A DNA stretch of 64,000 nucleotides from Paracoccaceae bacterium (GCA_024742695.1 JANSXY010000001.1:186001-250000); one strand, 5' to 3'; shown: positions 40,031-50,044, counted from the first letter of the stretch. Translations and numbers: made by a program. The notes: generated by a model from the letters alone, not told the origin.

Positions 40031-41071
40031 ATGGAATCCGACCTCACGCGGTCGATCCTGGCGGGAATACCGCAACCGGTGCTGATCGTCGGCGCCGACG
40101 AGCGGGTGAAGGCCGCCAACGATCCGGCCCGCGCCGTGTTCGGGGCCGAGATCGTGGGGCGGCCCTATATCACCGTAATCCGTCAGCCGGCGCTTCTGGA
40201 CTGCCTGGAGGGCACGCTGCGGCATGGCCAGCCGGGCCGCGCGCGGTTCATCATCACCGGGCAGGCCGGCGAATCCAGCTTTCGGGTGCTGACCTCGCCG
40301 CTTGCCGGCAACGACATGCGGGGCGCGCTGGTCGCCTTCGAGGATGTGACCGAGCTGGAACAGGCCGAGGCGATGCGGCGCGACTTCGTGGCCAATGTCA
40401 GCCACGAGCTGCGCACGCCGCTGACCGCGCTGACCGGGTTCATCGAAACGCTGAAGGGCGCGGCGCGCGACGATCCGGCGGCCCGCGACCGGTTTCTCGC
40501 CATCATGGAACGCGAGGCCGGCCGGATGAACCGGCTGGTGCGCGACCTGCTGTCGCTCAGCCGGGTCGAGGCCGAGGAACGGATGCGTCCCGGCGAACGG
40601 GTCGATGTGCTGGCCCTGGTCCAGTCCGCCGCGCTCACGCTGCGGCCGCTGGCGGAGGCGGCGGGGGCGCGGATCGAGGTGACCGGGGCGGCGGGGCCGG
40701 TGCGGCTGCTGGCCGATCCGGACCAGATCACCCAGGTCTTCGTCAACCTGATCGAGAACGCGGTGAAATACGGCCCGCCGGGCCAGACCGTCACCATCGA
40801 CGTGGCGCGCGTGGACCGGGAGCCAAGTCTGCGCGGCCCGGCGGTGCGGTTCGACGTGATCGATCAGGGCGAGGGGATCGACGCGGCGCATCTGCCGCGG
40901 CTGACCGAGCGGTTCTACCGGGTCGACACCCACCGCTCGCGCGAGAAGGGCGGCACCGGGCTCGGGCTTGCCATCGTCAAGCACATCGTCAACCGCCACC
41001 GCGGCAGGTTCCGAATCGAATCGGAGAAGGGCAGGGGCAGCCGCTTCTCGGTGATCCTGCCCGAAAACTGA
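40031..41071 (+). CDS. phoR: Phosphate regulon sensor histidine kinase PhoR (soluble form)
   Basis: This 346-residue kinase has a PAS domain at 5-110, HisKA with His125 in FVANVSHELRTPLTAL, and the HATPase N, G1 and G2 boxes (NLIENAVKYGPP, DQGEGID, KGGTGLGLAIVKHIV). No membrane segment precedes the PAS domain, unlike E. coli PhoR. The ATG at 40031 follows AGGAG. PhoR phosphorylates PhoB when phosphate is low, under control of PstSCAB and PhoU. All of these genes follow on the same strand. Confidence 0.93.
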   Translation: MESDLTRSILAGIPQPVLIVGADERVKAANDPARAVFGAEIVGRPYITVIRQPALLDCLEGTLRHGQPGRARFIITGQAGESSFRVLTSPLAGNDMRGALVAFEDVTELEQAEAMRRDFVANVSHELRTPLTALTGFIETLKGAARDDPAARDRFLAIMEREAGRMNRLVRDLLSLSRVEAEERMRPGERVDVLALVQSAALTLRPLAEAAGARIEVTGAAGPVRLLADPDQITQVFVNLIENAVKYGPPGQTVTIDVARVDREPSLRGPAVRFDVIDQGEGIDAAHLPRLTERFYRVDTHRSREKGGTGLGLAIVKHIVNRHRGRFRIESEKGRGSRFSVILPEN

Positions 41072-41193
41072 TCCGGACCGGGCGGCGCGGCTACCGCCAT
41101 TCGACAGGAAAGACGGGTCTTTCGGACAGGCCGGCCTTTCGGGGCCGGGGGCGGGCCGGGCAGGATTTCCGGTTTTCTCCGCACCGGGCCGGC

Positions 41194-41223
41194 CGTGTCA
41201 TCTGGCTGTTACATACCTGTCAC
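41194..41223 (+). promoter_or_regulatory. Pho box (three PhoB repeats) upstream of pstS
   Basis: Three seven-base units at exact 11-base spacing (GTGTCAT at 41195, CTGTTAC at 41206, CTGTCAC at 41217) match the PhoB repeat CTGTCAT/C. They lie about 85 bases before pstS and would replace a -35 element, with a weak -10-like CATAGC after them. Confidence 0.85.
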
Positions 41224-41307
41224 AAAAGCATAGCCGCCAACGCCTAGACCGCGACCGAGGCCGCCGCTGCGGGTGGCCCGTGTCTGACCAATTCAGGAGC
41301 ACATCCC

Positions 41308-42333
41308 ATGAAATTCGTGAAACTGTCCGTCTCGGCGCTTGCCATGACCGCTGCCGCGGGCGTCGCCTCGGCCCGCGACAACGTGCAGGTCGCCGGTTCG
41401 TCGACCGTTCTGCCCTACGCCTCGATCGTCGCCGAAGCCTTCGGCGAGAACACCGATTTCCCGACCCCGGTCGTCGAATCGGGCGGCTCCTCCTCGGGCC
41501 TCAAGCGCTTCTGCGAGGGCGTGGGCGAGAACACGATCGACATCGCCAACGCCTCGCGCGCGATCCGCGAGAGCGAGATCGAGGCCTGCGCCGCGGCCGG
41601 CGTGACCGACATCATCGAGGTTCGCATCGGCTATGACGGCATCGTCTTCGCCTCGCAGCAGTCGGGCCCGGCCTTCACCGCCTTCGAACCGACCGACATC
41701 TTCAACGCGCTCGGCGCCAAGGTGCTGGTCGACGGCGCGATCGTCGACAACCCGCACACCATGTGGTCGGATTTCAACGGCGACCTGCCGGCCGCCGAGA
41801 TCATGGCCTTCATCCCGGGCACCAAGCATGGCACCCGTGAAGTCTTCGAAGAGAAGGTTCTGCTGGTGGGCTGCGAGGAAACCGGCGCGATGCAGGCGAT
41901 GATCGACGGCGGCATGTCCGAGGACGACGCCGAGGACGCCTGCCTCGACGTGCGCACCGACGGCCGGTCGGTCGACATCGACGGCGACTACACCGAGACC
42001 CTGGCCCGCATCGACGCCAACCCGAACGGCATCGGCGTCTTCGGCCTGGCGTTCTACGAAAACAACACCGACAAGCTGAAGGTCGCCACCATGTCGGGCG
42101 TCTCGCCCTCGACCGCGACGATCTCGACCGGCGAATACCCGGTGTCGCGCCCGCTGTTCTTCTACATCAAGAAGGCGCATATCGGCGTGATCCCCGGCCT
42201 GAAGGAATTCGCCCAGTTCTTCGTCTCGGACGCGATCGCCGGTACCGGCGGCCCGCTCGCCAACTACGGCCTGGTTCCCGATCCGGAACTGGCGGCGACT
42301 CAGGCGAAGATCGAAGCCGAAGAGACCATGTAA
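41308..42333 (+). CDS. pstS: Phosphate ABC transporter substrate-binding protein PstS
   Basis: The 341-residue protein has a signal peptide (MKFVKLSVSALAMTAAAGVASA). The phosphate-binding loop follows in QVAGSSTVLPYASIVAEAF and VVESGGSSSGLKRFCEG. The length and DIANASRAIRESEIE pattern fit the PstS type of Rhodobacterales. It captures phosphate in the periplasm for PstCAB. A triple Pho box precedes it, and a strong hairpin separates it from pstC. Confidence 0.95.
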   Translation: MKFVKLSVSALAMTAAAGVASARDNVQVAGSSTVLPYASIVAEAFGENTDFPTPVVESGGSSSGLKRFCEGVGENTIDIANASRAIRESEIEACAAAGVTDIIEVRIGYDGIVFASQQSGPAFTAFEPTDIFNALGAKVLVDGAIVDNPHTMWSDFNGDLPAAEIMAFIPGTKHGTREVFEEKVLLVGCEETGAMQAMIDGGMSEDDAEDACLDVRTDGRSVDIDGDYTETLARIDANPNGIGVFGLAFYENNTDKLKVATMSGVSPSTATISTGEYPVSRPLFFYIKKAHIGVIPGLKEFAQFFVSDAIAGTGGPLANYGLVPDPELAATQAKIEAEETM

Positions 42334-42348
42334 CCAGTCCCGTTTTTC

Positions 42349-42387
42349 GACGGGGGCGGCGGATCGCGCCGCCCCCGTCTCCCTTTT
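42349..42387 (+). terminator. Strong hairpin between pstS and pstC
   Basis: A perfect 13-bp stem (42349-42361 with 42367-42379) around a five-base loop is followed by TCCCTTTTCTC. It probably acts as a partial terminator or a 3'-end stabiliser that raises pstS output relative to the permease genes, as expected for a binding protein. Confidence 0.7.
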
Positions 42388-42418
42388 CTCGGTTTTCCGA
42401 ACTCACGCGGGGGCGCCG

Positions 42419-43891
42419 ATGCCTGTTCTCTGGTTGGTCCTGATCATTCTGGGCATCGCCGCCGTCGGCTATGTCCTCGGCCGCTCGCGCGCGCTGGCCA
42501 GTGCCGGGGGAGACAGCCGCAGGCTGCATTCGCTGCCGGGCTACTACGGCGCCAACGCCGCGCTGAAATCGATCGTTCCGGCCGCGGTCGTGATGGTCGT
42601 CTGGCTTCTGGCGCAGCCGCTTTACGTCACCTCGGTCGTGTCCGACATGATCCCCGAAACCTCGATCGCCGAGGGCTCCAGCCTCGGGCTGGTGATGTCG
42701 GAGGTTCGGCGCACGGCGGAAGGGCTCGACAACGCCGTGGGGCTTGGCCTGATGACCGAGGACTTCGCGCGCAACGCCCGCGCGGACCTCGGCGACATCA
42801 CGCAGCGGCTGCGGGACGCGGGCCAGATCGTCACCTCGGAGGTGACGCAGCCGATCATGCGCGCCGCGCAGCAATTCCGGGTGATGAACGCGACCGGCAA
42901 CCTGTTGATGACCGGCGTGGTGCTGGTGCTGGCCGTTGTCGGGATGCTGTGGGGCATGCGCGAATCCGGGGCGCAGTTCCGCGCGCGCAACGTCGTGGAA
43001 AGCGGCATCCTTGCGCTTTTGGTGGCGGCGGCCTCGATCGCGATCCTGACCACCCTGGGGATCGTGCTGTCGCTGGTGTTCAACACCTGGGAGTTCTTCA
43101 AGCTCTACCCGGCCGCCGATTTCTTCTTCGGCCTGGAATGGTCGCCCAGCTTCTCCGGCCGCGGCGGCAGTTCCGAACTGGGCATCGTGCCGCTGCTGTG
43201 GGGCACCTTCTACATCTCGATCGTCGCGCTGGCCGTCGCGATCCCGATCGGCCTGTTCTCGGCGATCTACCTGTCGGAATATGCCAGCCCGCGCGTCCGC
43301 GCCTTCGCCAAGCCGATGCTGGAGGTGCTGGCCGGCATCCCCACCATCGTCTACGGCCTCTTCGCGCTGCTCACCGTCGGGCCGATGCTGATGCGGGTCT
43401 TCGGTGACGACGGGTTGGGCTGGATGCAGTCGGGTACCGCGGTGATGACCGCGGGGCTGGTGATGGGGGTGATGCTGATCCCGTTCGTCAGCTCATTGTC
43501 CGACGACATCATCAACGCCGTGCCGCAGGCGCTGCGCGACGGATCCTACGGGCTGGGCGCGACGCAGTCGGAAACGATCCGGCAGGTGGTGCTGCCGGCC
43601 GCGTTGCCCGGCATCGTCGGCGCGATCCTGCTGGCGGCGTCCCGCGCGATCGGCGAGACGATGATCGTGGTTCTTGGCGCCGGCGCCGCGGCGCGGCTTT
43701 CCATGAACCCGTTCGAAGCGATGACCACCGTGACCGCCAAGATCGTCAGCCAGCTGACCGGGGATTCCGATTTCGCCTCGCCCGAGGCGCTGGTGGCCTT
43801 CGCGCTCGGCATGACGCTGTTCGTGCTGACACTGGGGCTGAACGTTCTCGCCCTCTATATCGTGCGCAAGTACCGGGAGCAGTACGAATGA
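42419..43891 (+). CDS. pstC: Phosphate ABC transporter permease PstC
   Basis: The 490-residue permease is longer than E. coli PstC (about 320). It has an extra N-terminal half with two or three membrane segments and a periplasmic loop (TSVVSDMIPETSIAEG to QQFRVMNATG). The transport core from about residue 255 has LLWGTFYISIVALAVAIPIGLFSAIYLSEYA and the coupling loop ALRDGSYGLGATQSETIRQVVLPAALPGI. Its stop overlaps pstA. Confidence 0.93.
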   Translation: MPVLWLVLIILGIAAVGYVLGRSRALASAGGDSRRLHSLPGYYGANAALKSIVPAAVVMVVWLLAQPLYVTSVVSDMIPETSIAEGSSLGLVMSEVRRTAEGLDNAVGLGLMTEDFARNARADLGDITQRLRDAGQIVTSEVTQPIMRAAQQFRVMNATGNLLMTGVVLVLAVVGMLWGMRESGAQFRARNVVESGILALLVAAASIAILTTLGIVLSLVFNTWEFFKLYPAADFFFGLEWSPSFSGRGGSSELGIVPLLWGTFYISIVALAVAIPIGLFSAIYLSEYASPRVRAFAKPMLEVLAGIPTIVYGLFALLTVGPMLMRVFGDDGLGWMQSGTAVMTAGLVMGVMLIPFVSSLSDDIINAVPQALRDGSYGLGATQSETIRQVVLPAALPGIVGAILLAASRAIGETMIVVLGAGAAARLSMNPFEAMTTVTAKIVSQLTGDSDFASPEALVAFALGMTLFVLTLGLNVLALYIVRKYREQYE

Positions 43892-45219
43892 CCGACGCCA
43901 GCCTGAACAGTGTCCCGGCCGCGCCGCGGTCCCGGTCCCTGCACACCGTCGACGAGCGGACCCGCAAGCGCAACGCCGCCGAGAAGCGGTTCCGCGTCTA
44001 CGGCGTCACGGCGATCCTGATCGGTATCGTTTTCCTCGCGGTGCTTGCCGTGTCGATCGTGCGTTCGGGCATGCCGGCCTTCAGCCGCATGGTCGTGGAA
44101 ATCGACTTCGTTCTGACCCAGGAGCAGTTCGACGAGGCCGAAGCCCAGTTGATGAAAACCTCCGCCTACCAGGCCTATTTCAACGCCGCGCTTCAGGAGA
44201 GCCTGAACGCCGCGGGGGTGAGCGCGCCGTTCGACGAGGCGGCGGTGGAGCGGATCCTCGGCAAGACCGGCGGCATCCTTCGCGAATTCTACCGCGAGAA
44301 CCCCGACAGGCTCGGCCAGCCGGTGAGTTTCGAGCTGCCGGCCTCGTCGCGCGTCGACGGCTATTACAAGGGCCGGGTGACGCGCGACACGATCGTCGAC
44401 AGCCGGTTCCTGATGAAATCCGACCTCGACATCGTCGATGCGATGCACGACGCCGGCATCCTCAAGCGCGGCTTCAACTGGACGTTCATCCAGGGCACCG
44501 ATTCCGGGGTCGACAACCCCGGCGGCGCGGGGATCGGCGCCTCGGTGATCGGCTCGTTCTTCATGATGATCGTGGTTCTGGTGCTGAGCCTGCCGATCGG
44601 TGTCGCGGCCTCGATCTACCTTGAGGAATTCGCGCCGCAGAACCGGTTCACCGACCTGATCGAGGTGAACATCTCGAACCTCGCCGCGGTGCCCTCGATC
44701 GTCTTCGGGATCCTCGGGCTGGCGGTGTTCATCCAGTTCATGCATCTGCCGCAATCGGCGCCGCTGGTCGGCGGCCTGGTGCTGACGCTGATGACCCTGC
44801 CGACGATCATCATCGCCACCCGCGCCTCGCTCAAGGCGGTGCCGCCCTCGATCCGCGACGCCGCGCTCGGCGTCGGCGCGAGCCGGATGCAGGCGGTGTT
44901 CCACCACGTGCTGCCGCTGGCGATGCCCGGCATCCTGACCGGAACGATCATCGGCCTCGCGCAGGCGCTGGGGGAAACCGCGCCGCTGCTGCTGATCGGC
45001 ATGGTGGGCTATGTCGCTCGGGAATATCCCGACAGCCTCGTCGCCGGTTTCACCGAGGCGAACTCGGCGATGCCGGCGCAGATCTACACCTGGGCGGCGC
45101 GCGCCGATGTCGGCTTCTACGAAAAGGCCTGGGGCGGAATCATCATCCTGCTGATGTTCCTGCTCACGATGAACATCATCGCCATCATCCTGCGCCGTCG
45201 CTACGAGCGCCGCTGGTGA
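43888..45219 (+). CDS. pstA: Phosphate ABC transporter permease PstA
   Basis: The 443-residue permease has a basic cytoplasmic N terminus, a first membrane segment at about 38-60 and then a periplasmic insert of about 150 residues (DUF3333-like, [21 protein letters not shown] onward). The transport core follows from about residue 210 with [23 protein letters not shown] and the coupling loop [28 protein letters not shown]. The insert is typical of alphaproteobacterial PstA and absent from E. coli. Confidence 0.93.
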   Translation: MTDASLNSVPAAPRSRSLHTVDERTRKRNAAEKRFRVYGVTAILIGIVFLAVLAVSIVRSGMPAFSRMVVEIDFVLTQEQFDEAEAQLMKTSAYQAYFNAALQESLNAAGVSAPFDEAAVERILGKTGGILREFYRENPDRLGQPVSFELPASSRVDGYYKGRVTRDTIVDSRFLMKSDLDIVDAMHDAGILKRGFNWTFIQGTDSGVDNPGGAGIGASVIGSFFMMIVVLVLSLPIGVAASIYLEEFAPQNRFTDLIEVNISNLAAVPSIVFGILGLAVFIQFMHLPQSAPLVGGLVLTLMTLPTIIIATRASLKAVPPSIRDAALGVGASRMQAVFHHVLPLAMPGILTGTIIGLAQALGETAPLLLIGMVGYVAREYPDSLVAGFTEANSAMPAQIYTWAARADVGFYEKAWGGIIILLMFLLTMNIIAIILRRRYERRW

Positions 45220-45241
45220 TCCCGGCAACGGAGGACATGAC

Positions 45242-46039
45242 ATGGACGACATGCGATTGACGGAGAGAACCGTGGACACCAACGAATCCAAGATCACGGC
45301 GCGGAAGGTGCAGGTCTACTACGGCGACACCCACGCGCTCCGGGATGTCGATGTCGACATTCTCGACAAGGCGGTGACCGCCTTCATCGGCCCCTCGGGC
45401 TGCGGCAAGTCGACCTTCCTGCGCTGCATCAACCGGATGAACGACACGATCTCGGTCGCGCGGGTGGAGGGCGAGATCAAGCTCGACGGCGAGGATATCT
45501 ACGATGCCAAGGTCGATCCGGTGCAGTTGCGCGCCAAGGTCGGCATGGTGTTCCAGAAACCGAACCCGTTCCCGAAATCGATCTACGACAACGTCTCCTA
45601 CGGGCCGAAGATCCACGGCATGACCCGCTCGAAGGCGGAACTGGACGAGATCGTGGAAAAGTCGCTGCGCCGCGCGGCGCTGTGGGACGAGGTGAAGGAT
45701 CGCCTGAACGAGCCGGGCACCGGCCTGTCGGGCGGCCAGCAGCAGCGCCTGTGCATCGCCCGCGCCGTGGCGACCGAACCCGAGGTGCTGCTGATGGACG
45801 AGCCGTGTTCGGCGCTCGACCCGATCGCGACCGCGCAGGTCGAGGAACTGATCGACGAACTGCGCTCGAACTTCTCGGTGGTGATCGTCACCCACTCGAT
45901 GCAGCAGGCGGCCCGCGTCAGCCAGCGCACCGCCTTCTTCCACCTCGGCTACCTGGTGGAATACGGCGAGACCGGGCAGATCTTCACCAACCCCAAGGAT
46001 CCCAGAACCGAATCCTACATTACCGGCCGGATCGGCTGA
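45242..46039 (+). CDS. pstB: Phosphate ABC transporter ATPase PstB
   Basis: The 265-residue ATPase has Walker A GPSGCGKS at about 50-57, [29 protein letters not shown], signature [14 protein letters not shown] and Walker [17 protein letters not shown], all typical PstB blocks. The ATG at 45242 is seven bases after GGAGG; a GTG ten codons later is less likely. It lies between pstA and phoU. Confidence 0.96.
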   Translation: MDDMRLTERTVDTNESKITARKVQVYYGDTHALRDVDVDILDKAVTAFIGPSGCGKSTFLRCINRMNDTISVARVEGEIKLDGEDIYDAKVDPVQLRAKVGMVFQKPNPFPKSIYDNVSYGPKIHGMTRSKAELDEIVEKSLRRAALWDEVKDRLNEPGTGLSGGQQQRLCIARAVATEPEVLLMDEPCSALDPIATAQVEELIDELRSNFSVVIVTHSMQQAARVSQRTAFFHLGYLVEYGETGQIFTNPKDPRTESYITGRIG

Positions 46040-46049
46040 GGAGAGACCG

Positions 46050-46778
46050 ATGACGCTCAACACGGAACAGCATATCCAGTCGGTCTACGACCGCGACCTG
46101 GAGGCGGTGCAGGCGCTGGTCGTCAAGATGGGCGGGCTTGTGGAGACCGCGATCCTGGAGGCCGCCGAGGCGCTGGAGGCCCGCGACGAGGAACTGGCGG
46201 AGGCCGTGCGCGAACGCGACCGGGCGATCGATGCGCTGGAAGAGCGCGTCAACGAGGAAAGCGCACGGCTGATCGCGCTGCGCGCGCCCACCGCATCGGA
46301 CCTGCGCACGGTGCTGACGGTGATGAAGATCGCCGCCAGCCTCGAACGCACCGGCGACTATGCCAAGAACATGGCCAAGCGCAGCCATGTGCTGGCCCAG
46401 ATGCCGCAGATCAACGGTGCCGGCGGCGCGCTGCGGCGGATGGCGAAGACCGTCGAGGTGATGCTCAAGGATGCGCTGGACGCCTACATCCAGCGCGACC
46501 TCGAACTGGCCAACGACGTCCGCCACCGCGACCTGGATGTCGACCAGATGTACAACGCGCTGTTCCGCGAGTTCCTGACCTACATGATGGAAGACCCGCG
46601 CAACATCACCGCCTGCATGCATCTGCACTTCATCGCCAAGAACATCGAGCGGATGGGCGATCATGCCACCACGATCGCCGAGCAGGTGATCTACCTCGTC
46701 ACCGGCGAGATGCCGGAGGAAAGCCGCCCCAAGCACGATCACCTTGTGGCCGCGAGGTTGGACGAAAGCGAGGACTGA
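46050..46778 (+). CDS. phoU: Phosphate signalling complex protein PhoU
   Basis: The 242-residue all-helical protein has two PhoU repeats, each with the E/DxxxD metal-site pattern (AVRERDRAIDALEERVNEESARLIALRAPTA and DVRHRDLDVDQMYNALFREFLTYM). It links the Pst transporter to PhoR and keeps the regulon off when phosphate is plentiful. It starts 10 bases after pstB, and phoB follows after four. Confidence 0.95.
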   Translation: MTLNTEQHIQSVYDRDLEAVQALVVKMGGLVETAILEAAEALEARDEELAEAVRERDRAIDALEERVNEESARLIALRAPTASDLRTVLTVMKIAASLERTGDYAKNMAKRSHVLAQMPQINGAGGALRRMAKTVEVMLKDALDAYIQRDLELANDVRHRDLDVDQMYNALFREFLTYMMEDPRNITACMHLHFIAKNIERMGDHATTIAEQVIYLVTGEMPEESRPKHDHLVAARLDESED

Positions 46779-46782
46779 GACG

Positions 46783-47472
46783 ATGGCCGCCGAACAGCCC
46801 AGCGTTCTCGTGGTCGAGGACGAGCCCGCGCAGCGCGAGGTTCTGGCCTACAACCTGGAGGCAGAGGGCTTCCGCGTCACGATGGCCGGCAACGGCGAAG
46901 AGGCGCTGTTGCTGGTGTCCGAGGACAGGCCCGACATCATCGTGCTCGACTGGATGCTGCCCAATGTCTCGGGGATCGAGGTCTGCCGGCAGTTGAAGAC
47001 CCGCACCGAAACCCGCTCGGTTCCGATCATCATGCTCTCGGCCCGGTCCGAAGAGGTCGACCGCGTGCGCGGGCTGGAAACCGGCGCGGACGACTACGTC
47101 GTGAAACCCTATTCCATCGTCGAGTTGATGGCGCGGGTGCGGACGCAGCTGCGTCGGACCCGTCCCGCCAGCGTCGGCGAGCGGCTGGAATTCGAGGACA
47201 TCGTGCTGGACGCGGAAAGCCACAAGGTGTTCCGCTCCGGGCAGATCCTGAAACTCGGCCCCACCGAGTTCCGGCTGCTGTCGACCTTCATGGAAAAGCC
47301 CGGCCGCGTCTGGAGCCGCGAGCAACTGCTCGACCGGGTCTGGGGCCGCGACATCTACGTCGATACCCGCACCGTCGACGTGCATATCGGTCGGCTGCGC
47401 AAGGCCCTGTGCCAGCACGGCGGGCCGGACCCTGTGCGCACGGTGCGCGGCGCGGGATACGCGCTGGGCTGA
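46783..47472 (+). CDS. phoB: Phosphate regulon response regulator PhoB
   Basis: The 229-residue OmpR-type regulator has phosphoacceptor Asp56 in IIVLDWMLPNVSG, the conserved Lys in DDYVVKPYSIVELMAR, and a winged helix with LGPTEFRLLSTFMEKPGRVWSREQLLDRVWG and RTVDVHIGRLRKAL. It is the partner of PhoR and should bind the Pho box upstream of pstS. An upstream in-frame extension within phoU is rejected in favour of the ATG at 46783. Confidence 0.95.
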   Translation: MAAEQPSVLVVEDEPAQREVLAYNLEAEGFRVTMAGNGEEALLLVSEDRPDIIVLDWMLPNVSGIEVCRQLKTRTETRSVPIIMLSARSEEVDRVRGLETGADDYVVKPYSIVELMARVRTQLRRTRPASVGERLEFEDIVLDAESHKVFRSGQILKLGPTEFRLLSTFMEKPGRVWSREQLLDRVWGRDIYVDTRTVDVHIGRLRKALCQHGGPDPVRTVRGAGYALG

Positions 47473-47473
47473 A

Positions 47474-47505
47474 CCGGGCGGTTGCCGCATGCGGCGGCAA
47501 CCCGG
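47474..47505 (+). other. Hairpin between phoB and glgP
   Basis: CCGGG and GTTGCCGC pair with GCGGCGGCAAC and CCGG directly after the phoB stop, a stable stem with small bulges. There is no T-run, so a classical terminator is unlikely; it may mark a processed 3' end. The rest of the 139-base gap before glgP shows no clear element. Confidence 0.4.
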
Positions 47506-47611
47506 ATGGGGCAGGGCCCCTGACACCCTCGTGGAGTGCTCGGGGGCTTGCATCCCCCCGCGCAAGCGGTTTCGATCCGCGAACAAGGACCAGTGCAGGA
47601 CCGTCACACCG

Positions 47612-50041
47612 ATGCAGATTTCCCCCACCGGGATGCCCGCGCCCGAGGCCGCGACGCTCGAAGCCGACATTCTTCGGCATCTCACCTTCTCGCAGGGCAA
47701 GGATCCCGAACATGCCGCGCTGTTCGACTGGCGGATGGCGATTTCCGCCGCGCTGCGCGACCGGATCGTCGGCCCGTGGTTCGCGGCCACCCGCCGGACC
47801 TGGGCGGAGGATCGCAAGCGTGTCTACTACCTGTCGATGGAATTCCTGGTCGGCCGCATCCTCGAGGACGCGGCGATCAACCTCGGCCTCGACGAGGTGC
47901 TGGAGGAGGTTGCCGGGCGGCTGGGGCTCGATCTCGACCGGATCGCCACGGACGAACCCGATGCGGCGCTCGGCAACGGCGGGCTGGGCCGGCTGGCGGC
48001 CTGCTACATGGAAAGCATGGCGACGCTGGGGTGCCCCGGCTACGGCTATGGCATCCGCTACGAACACGGGCTGTTCCGCCAGCGGTTCGAGGGCGGCCGG
48101 CAGGTGGAATCGCCCGAGGACTGGCTGACCACCCGCAACCCCTGGGAATTCGACCGTCCGGAAGTGGCCTACCGGATCGGCTTTCGCGGCGCCGCGGCGG
48201 AACGCGATGGCCGCGTGGTCTGGGATCCCGACGAGACGGTGATCGCGACCGCGCATGACATGCCGGTGATCGGCTGGCGCGGCCGCTGGGCGAACACGCT
48301 TCGGCTGTGGTCGGCGAAGGCCACCGACCAGTTCGATCTCGCGCGGTTCAACCGCGGCGACTACGCGGCGGCGGCGGAACCCGAGGCGCTGGCGCGCACG
48401 ATCAGCCGGGTGCTCTACCCCGACGACACGACCTTTTCGGGCAAGGAACTTCGGCTCAAGCAGGAATACTTCCTGACCTCCGCCGCGCTGCAGGACATCC
48501 TGCGCCGGTTCCTCGAACGCCACGACGACCTGCGCAGGCTGCCCGCGCTCGTCGCGATCCAGATGAACGACACGCATCCGGCGCTGGCCGGGCCGGAACT
48601 GATCCGCCTGCTCGTCGACGAGCACGGGATGGAGTTCTTCGAGGCGCTGGAGATCGCGCGCCGGGTGCTGGCCTACACCAACCACACGCTTCTGCCCGAG
48701 GCGCTGGAACGCTGGGCCACCTACCTGATGGGCACCGTTCTGCCGCGCCACATGCAGATCATCGAACGGATCGACAGCTGGCACCGCCGCACCTGGCCGG
48801 CGCGGCCGCACTGGGTCGGCATCGTCAAGCATCACGAGGTGCGGATGGGCGACCTGGCCTTCGTCATGTCGCACCGGGTCAACGGCGTCTCGGCGCTGCA
48901 TACCGATCTCGTCAAACAGAACCTGTTTCCCGAACTCGACGCGCTGCATCCCGGCCGGATCGTGAACCAGACCAACGGGGTCACGCCGCGGCGCTGGCTG
49001 CGGCTGGCGAACCCGGCGCTGTCGGGGCTGATCACCGACACGATCGGACCGGGGTGGGAGGCCGATGCCGACCGGCTGGAGGCGCTGGAACCGCATGTCG
49101 CCGATCCCGGCTTCATCGAACGCTTCGCCGCGGCCAAGCGCGACAACAAGATCCGGATGTCGCGCTGGCTGGAGGCGCAGGGCCTCGCGCCGCTGAACCC
49201 CGACGCGATTTTCGACGTGCAGGTCAAGCGGATCCACGAATACAAGCGCCAGCTGATGAACATCCTGCAGACCGTCGCGCAGTGGCACGCGATCCGGCAG
49301 GCCCCGTCGGCCGACTGGGTGCCGCGGGTGAAGATCTTCGGCGGCAAGGCCGCGCCGGGCTATCACGTCGCCAAGGAGATCGTGCGGCTGATCAACGATG
49401 TCGGCGCGGTGATCAATACCGACCCGGTCACGCGCGACCTGCTGCGCGTGGTCTACCCGGCGAACTACAACGTGACGATGGCCGAACGGGTGATCCCGGC
49501 GGCCGACCTGTCGGAACAGATCTCCACCGCCGGGAAAGAGGCCTCGGGCACCGGCAACATGAAATTCGCCCTGAACGGCGCGCTGACGATCGGCACGCTC
49601 GACGGCGCGAACGTGGAAATCCGCGAGCGGGTGGGGGCGGAAAACTTCTTCCTGTTCGGCCTGACCGCGGCCGAGGTCGCCAAGCGGCGCGAGAACCCCC
49701 GCCACGCCCGCGACGCGATCGAGGCCAGCCAATCGCTGCAGGACGTGCTGCAGATGATCGCCGAGGGCCGGTTCAGCCCCGACGAGCCGGGCCGCTACCA
49801 CGGGCTTGTCCACAACATCTGGCATTCGGACTATTTTCTCGTCGCCTCGGACTTCGACGCCTACGAGCGCGCGCAGGCCGAGGTCGACGCGCTGTTCCGC
49901 GACCCGGCCGACTGGATGCGCCGCGCCGCGCTGAACACCGCGCGGATGGGATTCTTTTCGTCAGATCGGGCAATCCGTGGTTACATGGCGGATATCTGGG
50001 ATCTGGAACCGGCGATCCCGGCGCCGACGGAAGCGGAGTAG
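47612..50041 (+). CDS. glgP: Glycogen phosphorylase
   Basis: GlgP releases glucose-1-phosphate from glycogen using inorganic phosphate. The 809-residue GT35 enzyme shows RVYYLSMEFLVGRILEDA, LGNGGLGRLAACYMES, and the PLP-binding Lys at about residue 651 in SGTGNMKFALNGALTIGTLDGANVEI. The start is ATG 47612; ATG 47633 is an alternative. It opens a six-gene operon in which all later genes follow with gaps of three bases or four-base overlaps. Confidence 0.95.
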   Translation: MQISPTGMPAPEAATLEADILRHLTFSQGKDPEHAALFDWRMAISAALRDRIVGPWFAATRRTWAEDRKRVYYLSMEFLVGRILEDAAINLGLDEVLEEVAGRLGLDLDRIATDEPDAALGNGGLGRLAACYMESMATLGCPGYGYGIRYEHGLFRQRFEGGRQVESPEDWLTTRNPWEFDRPEVAYRIGFRGAAAERDGRVVWDPDETVIATAHDMPVIGWRGRWANTLRLWSAKATDQFDLARFNRGDYAAAAEPEALARTISRVLYPDDTTFSGKELRLKQEYFLTSAALQDILRRFLERHDDLRRLPALVAIQMNDTHPALAGPELIRLLVDEHGMEFFEALEIARRVLAYTNHTLLPEALERWATYLMGTVLPRHMQIIERIDSWHRRTWPARPHWVGIVKHHEVRMGDLAFVMSHRVNGVSALHTDLVKQNLFPELDALHPGRIVNQTNGVTPRRWLRLANPALSGLITDTIGPGWEADADRLEALEPHVADPGFIERFAAAKRDNKIRMSRWLEAQGLAPLNPDAIFDVQVKRIHEYKRQLMNILQTVAQWHAIRQAPSADWVPRVKIFGGKAAPGYHVAKEIVRLINDVGAVINTDPVTRDLLRVVYPANYNVTMAERVIPAADLSEQISTAGKEASGTGNMKFALNGALTIGTLDGANVEIRERVGAENFFLFGLTAAEVAKRRENPRHARDAIEASQSLQDVLQMIAEGRFSPDEPGRYHGLVHNIWHSDYFLVASDFDAYERAQAEVDALFRDPADWMRRAALNTARMGFFSSDRAIRGYMADIWDLEPAIPAPTEAE

Positions 50042-50044
50042 CCC

